64,000 bases of DNA from contig OW203744.1 of the NCBI GenBank assembly GCA_934045075.1, forward strand, positions 7,317,795-7,381,794, in the 5' to 3' direction. Source of the DNA: Yponomeuta sedellus (lineage: Eukaryota > Arthropoda > Insecta > Lepidoptera > Yponomeutidae). Position numbers and translations under genes: made by a program. Numbering within the stretch: position 1 is the stretch's first letter; the number at the start of each line of letters is the position of its first letter. The notes beneath the pieces were generated by a model that was not told where the DNA came from, made no database searches, and saw only the letters and a program-made list of their open reading frames with translations. Below are positions 54,750 to 64,000 of the stretch, in pieces.

Positions 54750-57700
54750 TTATTCCATCCTTGCCTTTAAACCAAACCTTACTAACTTATACAGCATTTT
54801 AGCTTCTTCGGAATTTGGAAGCGCTAAAATGCGGTTACAACCACCGACCGTGGACAAAATTACGTTATCATAAATTTGTTCCCTCACACTACTATTACGC
54901 AGACATTCTGTGAGTATGTGCTGTACATCTTCAACCACCCCGCACACAGAGCAGTTTGGAGAGTTTGTTTTTCTCATCAAAAAAGCGAACTTATTGAGAG
55001 GTAAATGGCCTGATCTTAACCGTAAGGCAGTCACAATATCTCGCCTAGCCAAATCCGATGAATCGAACCAGGGTGACCGAGTTGGATGCGATTGAATTGT
55101 TTTATACCATATGCCCATTGTCAATGACCGCTCATCAAAATACTCTTTCCACAAGGAGTGACAATCATTTTTAACCGTGGGTAAAATATCTGTATAAAAC
55201 GGTAAAAGTTTTGTCGGGTCACCATCAGACTTGGCTAGGTCCGCCAGGCGGTCGGCTTCTTCATTGCCATAAATACCAATATGGGATGGTATCCACTGCA
55301 AGGCTAGAGTTCTTTTACATTTCGCAAATTTTATGATCATATCCAGAATAGAATAGGCTATCGGTGAACATCTAGTGCTAGAGGTACATCGAGCCACATG
55401 CTGGAGAGCGCTCTTAGAATCAGTAAGTACAACACATCTCTCAACATTCAAACTAAAACAATATGAAATTGCTTCTGCCAATGCAAAAAGTTCAACAAAC
55501 ATTATTGACAAATTTGTTGTGATCTTGAACTTTACTGAAATATTATCTTGCAAGTCAAGAAATGCTGCACCTATACCGTCAACCCCTCTAGAACCATCTG
55601 TATATACCTTATAATAGTCTAAATAATTATCAGCTAAAAATTTATCACATATAATATATAGTTCTGTCGTTTTGTATCCCCTTTTCCCTTTATCAATACC
55701 ATCAATAGAACTATTTACAACATTATTAACATCAATATTGCTCACCCAGGTCTCTAAGGAAAACATCTCCAACTTTTCGGACTGATGAATTGAACATTTT
55801 TCCAGTATTTGGTGGACCTTTGCCAATACCGGGGTCTTTTTGTTTCTCCAGTATAGGTTGTCATTACAAGACGCAGAGAGTTTACACAGTAATTCTATGT
55901 TAGAGTTATCTTGAAACGACCGAGACTTAAGCCAGAATTTGCTTGCCAAATACTGACGTCGCAAGTGCAATGGTGTAAGGGCAAGCTCACTTTCCATAAC
56001 ATGTATAGGAGATGATCGGATAAAACCACCTATTACTCTCATTGCAGAGTTTTGGATCTTGTCTAGCTTGTATAGGTGGCTTTTGATAGCGCTGTCGTAC
56101 AAATAGCTGCCATAGTCTATTCGGCTACGAATGATAGCTATGTACAGTCTCCTCAAGTGTCTAGGGTGTACCCCCCATTTAGAACCAGCCAGTACCTTGA
56201 GAATATTAACAAATTTAGAGGTCCTTTCAACTATCTCATTGATGTGTTTACCCCACTTTAACGCACAGTCGAGCCACATTCCCAAATATTTGACAGATTC
56301 TACCAGTGGTATCGATTGACTACCTATCTTAATTGCAACCCTTTGCCGTCTGTACCCCCTACTAAAAAGGCAAACGTGAGTTTTTCGAGGTGATATATCT
56401 AAACCTACTTCATATATAAGCATACATAAGGAATTTAATGCGTGTTGGATTATGGCTTCCGCCTCAGAAATGTTTTTGCATGATGTATAGATAACAAAGT
56501 CATCCGCGTACTGCGAAATCTTGGAGTTTGTCGATTTACAAATGTGGAGTGTGGCTATGTTAAACAAAATAGGAGATAATGGATCTCCCTGTGCGAGTCC
56601 TTTACCGGTTTGTCTTGATATTTTATTATCATCAGCTGTACTTATAGAGAGATTTCTAATGCTTAAGAATTCGTATACATACCTACAGATCTTGCTACCA
56701 ATGCCAACATTATTGAGAGTTTGCACTAAAGTAACCACATTGACATTATTATAGGCACTTTCAATGTCAACGAAACAAGCCAAAGTTACTTCTTTATTTG
56801 CAAAGCTAAGCTGGATGTTACAAACAAGTTGGGTGAGATTATCTAAACATGATTTTGTTTTCCTGAACCCAACGGTATCTTGAGAAAAAATACCATTTTT
56901 CTCCAGATACCATTCGATTCGATTTTTAATTACTGAGTGAAATATTTTACATGGGCAAGATAGCAACGCAATTGGTCTTACTTGAGAAGAGCTCGAGTTG
57001 GAACTGCTATTGGACTTGGGGATTGCAACTAATTTAACCTCTCTCCATTGATATGGAACGAATCCAAGCGCCAAGAAACTATTATATATCTGTACCAAAT
57101 ATTGCTTGCCAACAACAGGGATATTTTTTAACATGGAAAATGTAATCCCGTCCTCACCCGGCGCGGTATCTTTAATTTTAATGGTATTTTCTAGTTCAGC
57201 TAGGGAAATTGGTGTCTCTAGTGCGTCATTGGCCGAATAATTTATTGGTGGTTCCGGGGTTACAAAATCCGGGCACAGACTTTGCATCAAATTTTCAGCT
57301 GAACCATAATCTATTTGTGTTCTTTGTTGAAGATAACCTTTCAGCCACCGCATACGTTTCCACATTTCCCCTGCACTAACGTTTACATCCATACCACTAC
57401 AGAACTCTTGCCAAGCTTTATCCTTGGCTTTACGTATGATTCTCTGAGCATTCGATATTCTGTCTTGCAATCTCTCCAAGTTTTCTGGCGTGGGGTTTCC
57501 TCTAAAAACTGCTAATGCCCGCCTTCGCTCTGCGACTGCTTGGGAAATGCTTGCACTCCAGTAAAACTTAGGTTTAAATTTCTGTGCACGAAGGGGATTA
57601 TTGCAAATTTTCAGTTTAGGGATACACTCATCCGCGGCTTTGTTGACAATATCAAGAAACATATTATAATTACATTGAGGGTCATCACTAAGTGAAAAGT

Positions 57701-58478
57701 TATTGGAAAAACATTGTTGGAGTGTATTTTTGTAGGAAACCCAGTCCGCCTTCTTAAAATTTCTTCTAAAGGAATTACTGGACATTTCGTTCGCATTTAT
57801 ACCTATACTATACATAATAATAAGGTGGTCACTGCCCAGACTTTCATTTGTGACTCTCCATTTAAATCTCAATGCGATATCTGCCGACACAAACGTAATG
57901 TCCGGGGAGCTACTCTGCATTCGACCATTGACGAGCTTGATCCGCGTAGGTGAGCCATCGTTTAGGGAGACAAAATTTTTATCAATTAAACAGTCAAATA
58001 AATGAGATCCCCTTGCATCTGTTCGGCTGGACCAATTAGAATGGTGTGCATTGAAGTCACCTGCAATAATTGTTTTATTTGAACACAAGGAAAAGATAGT
58101 ATCCCAGTCATTTTGCCTGGTATGCACAGAAGAAGGACAATACAGAGACAGTACGTCCTCAATACATTCACAGTTGAATAATTTTAAATGGACCAGTTGA
58201 ATACCGGTGTTTGACAACTCAGTATTAAGACATTGAAATTTGATAGACGTGTGTATAATTATTGCCACTCCACCGTAAGAGTCACATCTGTCTTGGCGGA
58301 TGATGTTATATCCACTAATTCTCAAGGTACTGCCTGGTTCCAGCCAAGTTTCTGACAAGATACAAATATGGATTTTCTCTTGGGCTAACAACAATTCTAA
58401 TTCTCTTAACTTCGGGCGAGCACTTTGTGCATTCCATTGAATAATATTTAACTCAATTAACCTACTATTATTAGCCAT
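54750..58478 (-). CDS. LINE ORF2: endonuclease, reverse transcriptase, RNase H
   Basis: A 1242-codon intact frame. The AP-type endonuclease (about 1-235) shows NIIQWNAQSARPK, ILSETWLEPG (Glu), GDFNAHHSNWS (about 139) and SDHLIIMYSI (about 215). RT spans about 430-700 with TAPGEDGITFSML, GFRKTKSCLDNL, LAQGDPLSPILFNIA and QYADDFVIY (YADD at 657-660). RNase H begins at VYTDGSRGVDGIGAAF (Asp 961), continues ELFALAEAI and LTDSKSALQH, and ends WIPSHIGIYGNEEADRLADL (about 1063). A C-terminal CCHC finger CSVCGVVEDVQHILTEC starts at 1176. It makes a target nick and primes cDNA there. The start overlaps the ORF1 stop by eight bases, ATGGCTAA, pointing to termination-reinitiation. A Ser/Asn-rich insert (KSNSSSNSSSSQV) sits in the RT fingers. 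Confidence 0.95.
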   Translation of the reverse strand: MANNSRLIELNIIQWNAQSARPKLRELELLLAQEKIHICILSETWLEPGSTLRISGYNIIRQDRCDSYGGVAIIIHTSIKFQCLNTELSNTGIQLVHLKLFNCECIEDVLSLYCPSSVHTRQNDWDTIFSLCSNKTIIAGDFNAHHSNWSSRTDARGSHLFDCLIDKNFVSLNDGSPTRIKLVNGRMQSSSPDITFVSADIALRFKWRVTNESLGSDHLIIMYSIGINANEMSSNSFRRNFKKADWVSYKNTLQQCFSNNFSLSDDPQCNYNMFLDIVNKAADECIPKLKICNNPLRAQKFKPKFYWSASISQAVAERRRALAVFRGNPTPENLERLQDRISNAQRIIRKAKDKAWQEFCSGMDVNVSAGEMWKRMRWLKGYLQQRTQIDYGSAENLMQSLCPDFVTPEPPINYSANDALETPISLAELENTIKIKDTAPGEDGITFSMLKNIPVVGKQYLVQIYNSFLALGFVPYQWREVKLVAIPKSNSSSNSSSSQVRPIALLSCPCKIFHSVIKNRIEWYLEKNGIFSQDTVGFRKTKSCLDNLTQLVCNIQLSFANKEVTLACFVDIESAYNNVNVVTLVQTLNNVGIGSKICRYVYEFLSIRNLSISTADDNKISRQTGKGLAQGDPLSPILFNIATLHICKSTNSKISQYADDFVIYTSCKNISEAEAIIQHALNSLCMLIYEVGLDISPRKTHVCLFSRGYRRQRVAIKIGSQSIPLVESVKYLGMWLDCALKWGKHINEIVERTSKFVNILKVLAGSKWGVHPRHLRRLYIAIIRSRIDYGSYLYDSAIKSHLYKLDKIQNSAMRVIGGFIRSSPIHVMESELALTPLHLRRQYLASKFWLKSRSFQDNSNIELLCKLSASCNDNLYWRNKKTPVLAKVHQILEKCSIHQSEKLEMFSLETWVSNIDVNNVVNSSIDGIDKGKRGYKTTELYIICDKFLADNYLDYYKVYTDGSRGVDGIGAAFLDLQDNISVKFKITTNLSIMFVELFALAEAISYCFSLNVERCVVLTDSKSALQHVARCTSSTRCSPIAYSILDMIIKFAKCKRTLALQWIPSHIGIYGNEEADRLADLAKSDGDPTKLLPFYTDILPTVKNDCHSLWKEYFDERSLTMGIWYKTIQSHPTRSPWFDSSDLARRDIVTALRLRSGHLPLNKFAFLMRKTNSPNCSVCGVVEDVQHILTECLRNSSVREQIYDNVILSTVGGCNRILALPNSEEAKMLYKLVRFGLKARME

Positions 58479-59967
58479 TGCAATTAAATACAGATTTCAA
58501 CAAGGGTATTTCTGACACGTAATCGACTGCTGCACACATGATATACTCAATCACATACTTAGCGCATAACTTAAACTTTTCCTCCCACGAAACGTTCTGT
58601 ACAAAGATCAGGTCTTTCAATTTTCCCAGTAACTCATTGAACGTACTTCCTTTGCTTTTGTTGGTATGTTCTATCTCCTCTTGTGAATCACTTGAGTCCT
58701 CCGATCCTTCAGATAAGCTACCCATCATAAAATCATCCCATTGTAATTCGTGTCTTTCTCGTTGTTTCTTACTCTTACGTCTTTTTCTTTTATTATTCTT
58801 CGCAGAGTGGGAGGCTGGCTGGTGAGACTTAACTGTATTGTCAGACACCTGTTCTGGTATTTCCGGTGTATCCGGTAAAGTTACTTTAACGAAACCATCC
58901 GAGTTTCTTGACTGCCCAGGAAATAGAGACTCGTCCATCATTTGGGTGGTTTGAGCGAGAGCAGGAAATTGTTGGTGATCCCCCAGGTTTATATTTCGCG
59001 GTGATGGTGGAACATAGACCGTCAGTGCTCTCTTATAGGAACAATTAAACTCTGCCATGATTTCTCTCACTCTTTTCTCTTTCACAAACAATGGACAAGT
59101 TCGTGATAATGCCATGTGGTTACCAGCGCAGTTAGGGCATCTGAAGACGGTTGCTTCACAGTTAGCGTGGTTTTTTCCACATTTAGGGCATCTGAGTCTC
59201 ATAGGACAAAGTTTCACAGTGTGTCCGAACTTCCAGCACTTTGAGCATTGAGTGACAGGAAAGACGTAAGGAGTCACTTTTATTCTTGTGTCATAGGTTA
59301 AGACATACCGCGGTAGCAATGGGCCACTGAAGCAAACTTGAACCACCTCTGTCAATTCCCACTCATTCGTCTCGTAGTTTCGTCTTTTTTGCCTCCTAAC
59401 ACTTAGAATAGGGATGTCACAGTGAATACTCTCCATTATTTGTTCTTCCGTCAGTTCCAGATCTATGTCACGTATAACTCCGAAAGATTTGCTAATATCA
59501 TACGTTTTCTGGCAACGAAAGCCCTTGGCAATTAAGCCTTCGCAAGTCAACAGACTATCTGCACTACTTTCTTCCTGAAATTGAATCAGGGCTTTGTATG
59601 GACTCACATATTTTACACGAGTGATATTTTTGATATTTTCTGCCTTCAACATTCGAGCCAGTGAGATCTGCTTCGGCAACTTCTCCTTTGAAAAAATGCT
59701 AACTTCAACATTCTCCTTAGGTATAATCACCTCACTGTCATTACTATCTGCTCGAGCCCACCGCTTACCATTCCGCCCGACCATAGTCCAAACTTCATTC
59801 TGGTCCATGTCGCGAGTACGTTTCTCGGCACGAATTTTGTTACTACCCTCGTTCAGCGCCTCCGCCGAATTACATGTAAAATCAACGCCGTCCACAACAC
59901 AAGTATTTTCTCCACAATTTACGTCTATTTCAACGTCGGAACATTGTTTATCGCTATCCATTTTCAC
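58471..59967 (-). CDS. LINE ORF1: Gag-like nucleic-acid-binding protein
   Basis: A 498-codon intact frame. Residues about 60-240 form an RNA-recognition-like region before the zinc knuckles (KENVEVSIFSKEKLPKQISL, RVKYVSPYKALIQFQ). Three CCHC knuckles lie at about 240-293: CSKCWKFGHTVKLC, CPKCGKNHANC and CPNCAGNHMALSRTC. The C-terminal part is acidic and Ser-rich with a bipartite basic motif KNNKRKRRKSKKQRERH (about 385-402) that may be a nuclear localisation signal. It would coat the LINE RNA. The ATG at 59967 is the first in frame after the 5' UTR. Confidence 0.92.
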   Translation of the reverse strand: MKMDSDKQCSDVEIDVNCGENTCVVDGVDFTCNSAEALNEGSNKIRAEKRTRDMDQNEVWTMVGRNGKRWARADSNDSEVIIPKENVEVSIFSKEKLPKQISLARMLKAENIKNITRVKYVSPYKALIQFQEESSADSLLTCEGLIAKGFRCQKTYDISKSFGVIRDIDLELTEEQIMESIHCDIPILSVRRQKRRNYETNEWELTEVVQVCFSGPLLPRYVLTYDTRIKVTPYVFPVTQCSKCWKFGHTVKLCPMRLRCPKCGKNHANCEATVFRCPNCAGNHMALSRTCPLFVKEKRVREIMAEFNCSYKRALTVYVPPSPRNINLGDHQQFPALAQTTQMMDESLFPGQSRNSDGFVKVTLPDTPEIPEQVSDNTVKSHQPASHSAKNNKRKRRKSKKQRERHELQWDDFMMGSLSEGSEDSSDSQEEIEHTNKSKGSTFNELLGKLKDLIFVQNVSWEEKFKLCAKYVIEYIMCAAVDYVSEIPLLKSVFNCNG

Positions 59968-60090
59968 ACCATAAGAACTGCATAATGTTACGGAGAATAT
60001 CGAACGCTTAGATTATTAATACCACAGCGAAACACGTTTGTGCGTCTGGTGCGTTTGGTTTGTAAGTATTAGTTTTGTTGCCAGTAGTCT

Positions 60091-60380
60091 TGCTTGAGCG
60101 ACGTGCGTTCAGCCTTGCATGTCACGCGCAAGTTGATTGAAATCGAGTTCGGGGCGGGTGCGCCGCTGCCGCCGCAGGCCGAGCGAGCCCGTCTGAAGCC
60201 GACCGGTCACGGCTTATATTCGCCTGTGTGCGGCGTGTACCAACGCGGAACGGAATGAGGCTCATGTGTGCGGCTGCGCTCGCGTCGTTCTATGGAGATT
60301 ACCTAGTGTGACACTACGCTGGCGCAGTGTGTAACGTGAGCGCAACGAGATCGCATTTGAATATCGAAAAAAAGTGTTTG
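60091..60380. promoter_or_regulatory. CpG-rich block beside the LINE insertion
   Basis: Unlike its surroundings, this stretch is GC-rich with many CG dinucleotides (GGGGCGGGTGCGCCGCTGCC near 60151, TGCGCTCGCGTCG near 60275). It could be a promoter of a gene lying to the right or the body of another repeat; no gene start is visible. The LINE target site is at its left edge and a SINE lies 40 bp beyond its right edge. Confidence 0.35.
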
Positions 60381-60423
60381 TGTTGATGTTTAAAAAAGTC
60401 ATTAAAAAATAAGTATTACTTTA

Positions 60424-60552
60424 AAAACCTATTTAGAGGCTAAAAATTTCACCCATGCCGGGATTCGAACCCGCAACCTCTGGCTATCCGTGCCAGAGGT
60501 TGCGTTAAATTTGTTCCTTAGCACGGGTTAGTGCATTAAAAATAAAAATAGT
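60424..60552 (-). mobile_element. tRNA-derived SINE, copy D, short snap-back form
   Basis: Flanked by a 15-bp duplication ATAAGTATTACTTTA (60409-60423 and 60553-60567). The left part is the reversed tail and the 3' half of the tRNA-like unit (box B at about 60462-60475 on the minus strand). At the anticodon arm the sequence turns back on itself: CGCAACCTCTGGC, then TATCCGT, then GCCAGAGGTTGCG (13-bp perfect inverted repeat, 60470-60503 region), and then jumps to the forward tail TTAAATTTGTTCCTTAGC. The whole insert is 129 bp. It looks like an aborted copy of the SINE family. Confidence 0.8.
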
Positions 60553-61145
60553 ATAAGTATTACTTTACTTTTTTTATCTGGCCCTATCTCGGATTTATAT
60601 TACACTACGTGTGTGTAATATGAATCCGTGGGCTCTACAGACTGGCTGGAGATAAAAGATTGGATAACCGATTACAGTTTGTCTTATAATCTATGGCAGG
60701 TGTAGAATATGAACTCAAAACTTGTCACAAATCGATGAAAAACGTGTCGAGTGGAGCCCCTTCAAACGCATATATTATTATTAAAATGCGAATAAGATAT
60801 TTTTTGGCAAACACAACAAAACTGTTAATTGTGTCAGTTCATCAATCAGTCATGACTCGGTTGTTGCCGGTTGACTGTGAAATCTGACGGTCGATTGCGC
60901 GTTTACAACCGCCTGGCGGCATTCCGCCTGTCCTGATGTCCTAGGACAAAGGACCCAGGACAGGCAACAGGCAACCGCGTTTTCTCCTGAAAACGCACGT
61001 GTTTTGTCAGGTGGATCTATATTACCGTACGTCGTTGCCAGCAATTTGATTGTAAAACATTTTAACTTTGCATTTTGCTTTGCAAAACAGGAATGAACTA
61101 AAATGGTTTGCGACCTATGCCTTGGCTTCGCCAATTCGCCAGCGA

Positions 61146-61225
61146 CGTTAATGTTTCGGTCAGTAAAAATCACTGTTTCTGATGAAAGTCAGACAGTAAA
61201 AAATAATGTTTCGGTCAGTGAAGAC
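61146..61225. repeat. Stray satellite-like monomer pieces
   Basis: AATGTTTCGGTCAGTAAAAA (61149) and AATGTTTCGGTCAGTGAAGA (61204) match the TAATGTTTCGGTGAGTAAAA word of the satellite array starting near 62590. They lie about 1.4 kb before it. Confidence 0.55.
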
Positions 61226-61639
61226 TACTGTGCTGTGGCGCTACCACGAAAATCGAAATGCGAATATAGTTTTCGAAAAACGAAAATAGACATACAAGAA
61301 CTAAACGTACGAAGCATTTCATAGTAGCCGTTAGCCGCTGTTGGCTTGTCAAATAAAAATAAACGGAGGACTATATTGGTGTAGGTAATTTAGATAGATA
61401 GATCAGGTACCCAAAAGCATTAGGTACACTCCTTTTTTTAGCAGATGTAACACACACATGCATATTTCGATTGCATATTTCGATGTAGTTGCAGAGTATA
61501 TGCGATGGTAATTTTGACCCGTGGTCCTATTGACCCCGGTCTATCCTAATAATAAAAAACAAAGTGGGAGGACGAGTGTTAATTGGCCCAAAATGTGGCG
61601 CCAAGTAACCCTACCTACCCACCTAATCTTTGGCAGACG

Positions 61640-61692
61640 ATCTGCCGATCGGCCTATGTCCTGCAATGGGCGTCAAATGGCTGATGCTGATG
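61640..61692 (+). repeat. Moth retroposon tail fragment
   Basis: GGCCTATGTCCTGCAATGGG followed by CTGATGCTGATG is the common 3' tail with a simple repeat end. Confidence 0.5.
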
Positions 61693-61895
61693 TTCTTAAT
61701 TATTTGAATATTTACCTTGTATTTTATTATGCGACCGAAAAGTACAAGTTACAACCAAAATCACTAACAGTATTAGATTGTACCTAGGTACTTTATTACG
61801 CTATAGACCAGTCTATGTTTTTATAATAAATAGAATAGAATGACTTGGCGATCGCACAGGACCATAGAAGATACAAGCAATAAATCTATCAAATA

Positions 61896-62400
61896 CCGCC
61901 TCTAAACGATGGCCCATGTCGGGCATATACCAAGCATGCAAGCTCACTACGACAATGAATATATATATGCAGAATGGGCCATGATTGCCACTTAATTTTT
62001 CCACGAATGCTTTAATTAGCAACATTTGGCATGTGGACATCTAACGTGTGTCACCATAAACCAACGTTGAAACAGTAGCAGCTGCCGCTGTTTATTTATT
62101 TAGTGTATATAACCACTAACCCGCGTTAAAATCGTAGGTCTCAAAGGCAGGTTAGCTACAAAAACATACAATATAGCACGCGTCTGCACCGCACCGTAAG
62201 CAATACGAACTGAGTGATCGGCGATCGTCTGGACACGCTTACAATCATGGCCACGATTTCCTTTGATGTTTGTCCGAAAAACCGACACAGCGGCGATTGC
62301 ACGCCAACGTCGCCCATCATGGGCCAATGCAGACGATTATGCCCTCTACACGTTCGTAATCGCCTGTATTTGTCCATCATGGGCCATCGTTTAGAGGCGG
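61896..62400. mobile_element. Foldback-type element with 23-bp perfect inverted ends
   Basis: Ends 61896-61918 (CCGCCTCTAAACGATGG...) and 62378-62400 are perfect 23-bp reverse complements. The interior has no coding domain but more ATGGGCCA words (61973, 62318), which suggests subterminal repeats. Flanking duplication was not clear. Confidence 0.65.
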
Positions 62401-62589
62401 CATAACAATATCATATTATGTAATGCAATATGCCATTGATGTTTACCTAGCGAGTTCCATATACATAGTGCTGTGCGATGGCCAGTTAATTCCAGTTATT
62501 ATAAAAATTTAGATAATATCTAATATTTGAAGTGTCACAGTGAAATGTTGTACCTACTAAACTCCAGTGGAGATTGAGTTCTATCTATA

Positions 62590-64000
62590 AAATTTAAAAA
62601 TAACCTTTTTGCTATCAATTAAGTTAAACCGTTCTCATTAGAAATACAGACTCAGTGAAAATAACTATTTCTAAACATTAAATTTTAATGTCTTGCTATC
62701 GATTACGGTAAACCGTCAGAAATACTAAGTCAGTCAGTAAACACGACAGTTTTGGTCAGTGAAAATAACTATTGTAGTTAAACATATAATTTTACTGTTT
62801 AGTAAGATGTTAGAAATTCTGAGTCAGTCAGTACAAAACTAATGTTTCGGTGAGTAAAAATAGCTATTCTTATCATTAAATTTTACTGGTTTGCTGCTGA
62901 CTGAGACAAACTGTTAGAAATACTGATTCAGTCAGTAAAACCTTATTTTTCGGTGAGTAAAAGCAACTATTCTAATCATTAAACTTTACTGTTTGGCTTT
63001 TGACTGCGGTAAACCGTTAGAAATACTAAGTCAGTCAGTAAACACGAAAGTTTTGGCGAGTGAAAATAACTATTGTAGTTAAACATTTAATTTTACTGTT
63101 TAGTAAGCCGTTAGAAATACTGAGTCAGTCAATCCAAAACTAATGTTTCGGTGAGTAAAAATAACTATTCTTATCATTAAATTTTACTGGTTTACTGTTG
63201 ACTGAGACCAACCGTTGGAACTACTGACTCAGTCAGTTCAACCTAATGTCGCAGTGCGTAAAGATAACTATTCTAATAATTAAATTTTACTGTTTGGCTT
63301 TTGAGTGCGGTAAACCGTTAGAAATACTGAGTCGGCCAGTAAAATCTAATGTTTCGGTGAGTGAAAATAACTATTCCAATCATTCAATTTTACTGTTTTG
63401 CTTTTGATTACGCTAAACCGTTGGAAATACTGAGTCAGTCAGTAAAATCTATTGTTTCGGTGAGTGAAAATAACTATTTCAATCATTTAAATTTGCTGTT
63501 TTGCTATTGATAACGCTGAACCGTTGGAATTACTGACTCAGTCAGTACAACCTAATGTTTCAGTGCGTAAAAATAACTATTCTAATCATAAAATTTTACT
63601 GGTTTCCTATTGATCACGCTAAACCGTTGGATATACTGAGTCAGTCAGTAAAACCTATTATTTCGGTGAGTGAAAATAACTATTCCAATCATTTAAATTT
63701 GCTGTTTTGCTATTGATAACGCTAAACCGTTGGAATTACTGACTCAGTCAGTACAACCTAATGTTTCAGTGCGTAAAAATAACTATTCTAATCATTAAAT
63801 ATTACTGGTTTCCTATTGATTACGCTAAACCGTTGGATATACTGAGTCAGTCAGTAAAACCTATTGTTTCGGTGAGTGAAAATAACTATTCCAATCATTT
63901 AAATTTACTTTTTTGCTATTAATAACCCTAAACCATTGGAACTACTGACTCAGTCAGTACAACCTAATGTCGCAGTGCGTAAAGATAACTATTCTAATAA
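62590..64000. repeat. Satellite array with about 103-bp monomers and higher-order repeats
   Basis: Monomers are anchored by CCGTTRGAAATACTGAGTCA. Anchors fall at 62714, 62808, 62912, 63015, 63109, 63213, 63316, 63419, 63522, 63625, 63728, 63831 and 63934. The first six alternate 94/104/103 bp, so the array repeats every 301 bp as a trimer. From 63419 two monomer types (AATTACTGACTCAG with CAGTGCG, and AATACTGAGTCAG with GGTGAG) alternate, making a 206-bp dimer. The array continues past the window edge. The last monomer almost equals the one at 63213, 721 bp (seven monomers) earlier. Confidence 0.9.

Larger units (their letters stand above)
54629..60077 (-). mobile_element. Complete I/R1-like LINE, potentially active
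   Basis: The element has both ORFs fully open, a 3' poly(A) (T-run at 54628-54646 on the plus strand) preceded by a polyadenylation signal, and a 13-bp target duplication TTGCCAGTAGTCT at 54616-54628 and 60078-60090. Total length is about 5.45 kb with a 110-bp 5' UTR. It is therefore full length and recent. The RNase H domain and three Cys-rich Gag knuckles place it among RNase H-bearing LINEs (I, LOA, R1 and relatives) rather than RTE or CR1. Clade beyond that is not certain. Confidence 0.93.

Noticed and set aside
56131..57796. Plus-strand frames within the LINE
   Set aside because: They are shadows of the long minus-strand ORF2.
47031..64000. Satellite arrays as CRISPR
   Set aside because: Units are contiguous repeats without unique spacers, and the DNA is eukaryotic.

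Overview
The window is eukaryotic and almost certainly from a moth or butterfly. It is AT-rich, has few recognisable host genes, and is packed with transposable-element families typical of Lepidoptera: Bel/Pao and Gypsy LTR elements, an RTE-type LINE, an I/R1-like LINE with an RNase H domain, a Penelope fragment, pogo/Tigger, hAT and piggyBac remnants, a PIF1/Helitron helicase remnant and tRNA-derived SINEs. I recognise the order from the repeat families; the species cannot be told. No bacterial features, CRISPR arrays or functional RNA genes were found.

Layout. 1-2553: Bel/Pao gag-pol running off the left edge. 3.5-6.1 kb: decayed pogo/Tigger transposon. 8.7-9.65 kb: two-exon basic/coiled-coil gene with an early stop. 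10.1-10.5 kb: foldback element. 12.1-21.5 kb: nested graveyard in which a broken RTE LINE (13.4-17.3 kb) sits between Bel/Pao protease/gag and integrase pieces, followed by a second Bel/Pao gag and a piggyBac scrap. 22-27.4 kb: scraps of a DDE-like family (I associate it with Pfam DUF7869), hAT and Penelope. 29.1-35.2 kb: a pogo gene split by a very young, complete Gypsy element (29156-34234, 396-bp LTRs differing at two bases, 4-bp target duplication). 35.2-39.1 kb: AT microsatellite, hairpin array, dimeric tRNA-SINEs and a broken multi-exon DUF7869-like gene. 39.5-46.5 kb: decayed Gypsy, helicase, pogo and an almost whole DUF7869-like pseudogene. 46.7-48.2 kb: a 90-bp satellite built almost entirely of small palindromes. 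48.4-51.9 kb: exons of a possible host gene with a SAM-like exon. 52-54.5 kb: perfect hairpins and LINE tails. 54629-60077: a complete LINE with both ORFs open, poly(A) tail and a 13-bp target duplication. 60.1-60.6 kb: CpG-rich block with a SINE. 61.9-62.4 kb: foldback element. 62.6-64.0 kb: a satellite of about 103-bp monomers with nested higher-order repeats, continuing past the right edge.

Most coding sequence belongs to mobile elements and works as copy machinery: Gag binds RNA, RT/RNase H makes DNA, integrase or endonuclease inserts it. Two elements look recent: the Gypsy copy and the 5.4-kb LINE. The Gypsy copy carries a non-canonical protease triad and a shortened integrase C-terminus, so it may need help in trans. 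The LINE looks competent by itself. The strongest candidates for something undescribed are structural: the all-palindrome 90-bp satellite, the nested higher-order satellite, the SINE family whose copies carry inverted 5' segments, the hairpin cluster with GAGCGNAGC loops, and a scatter of perfect short-loop hairpins.
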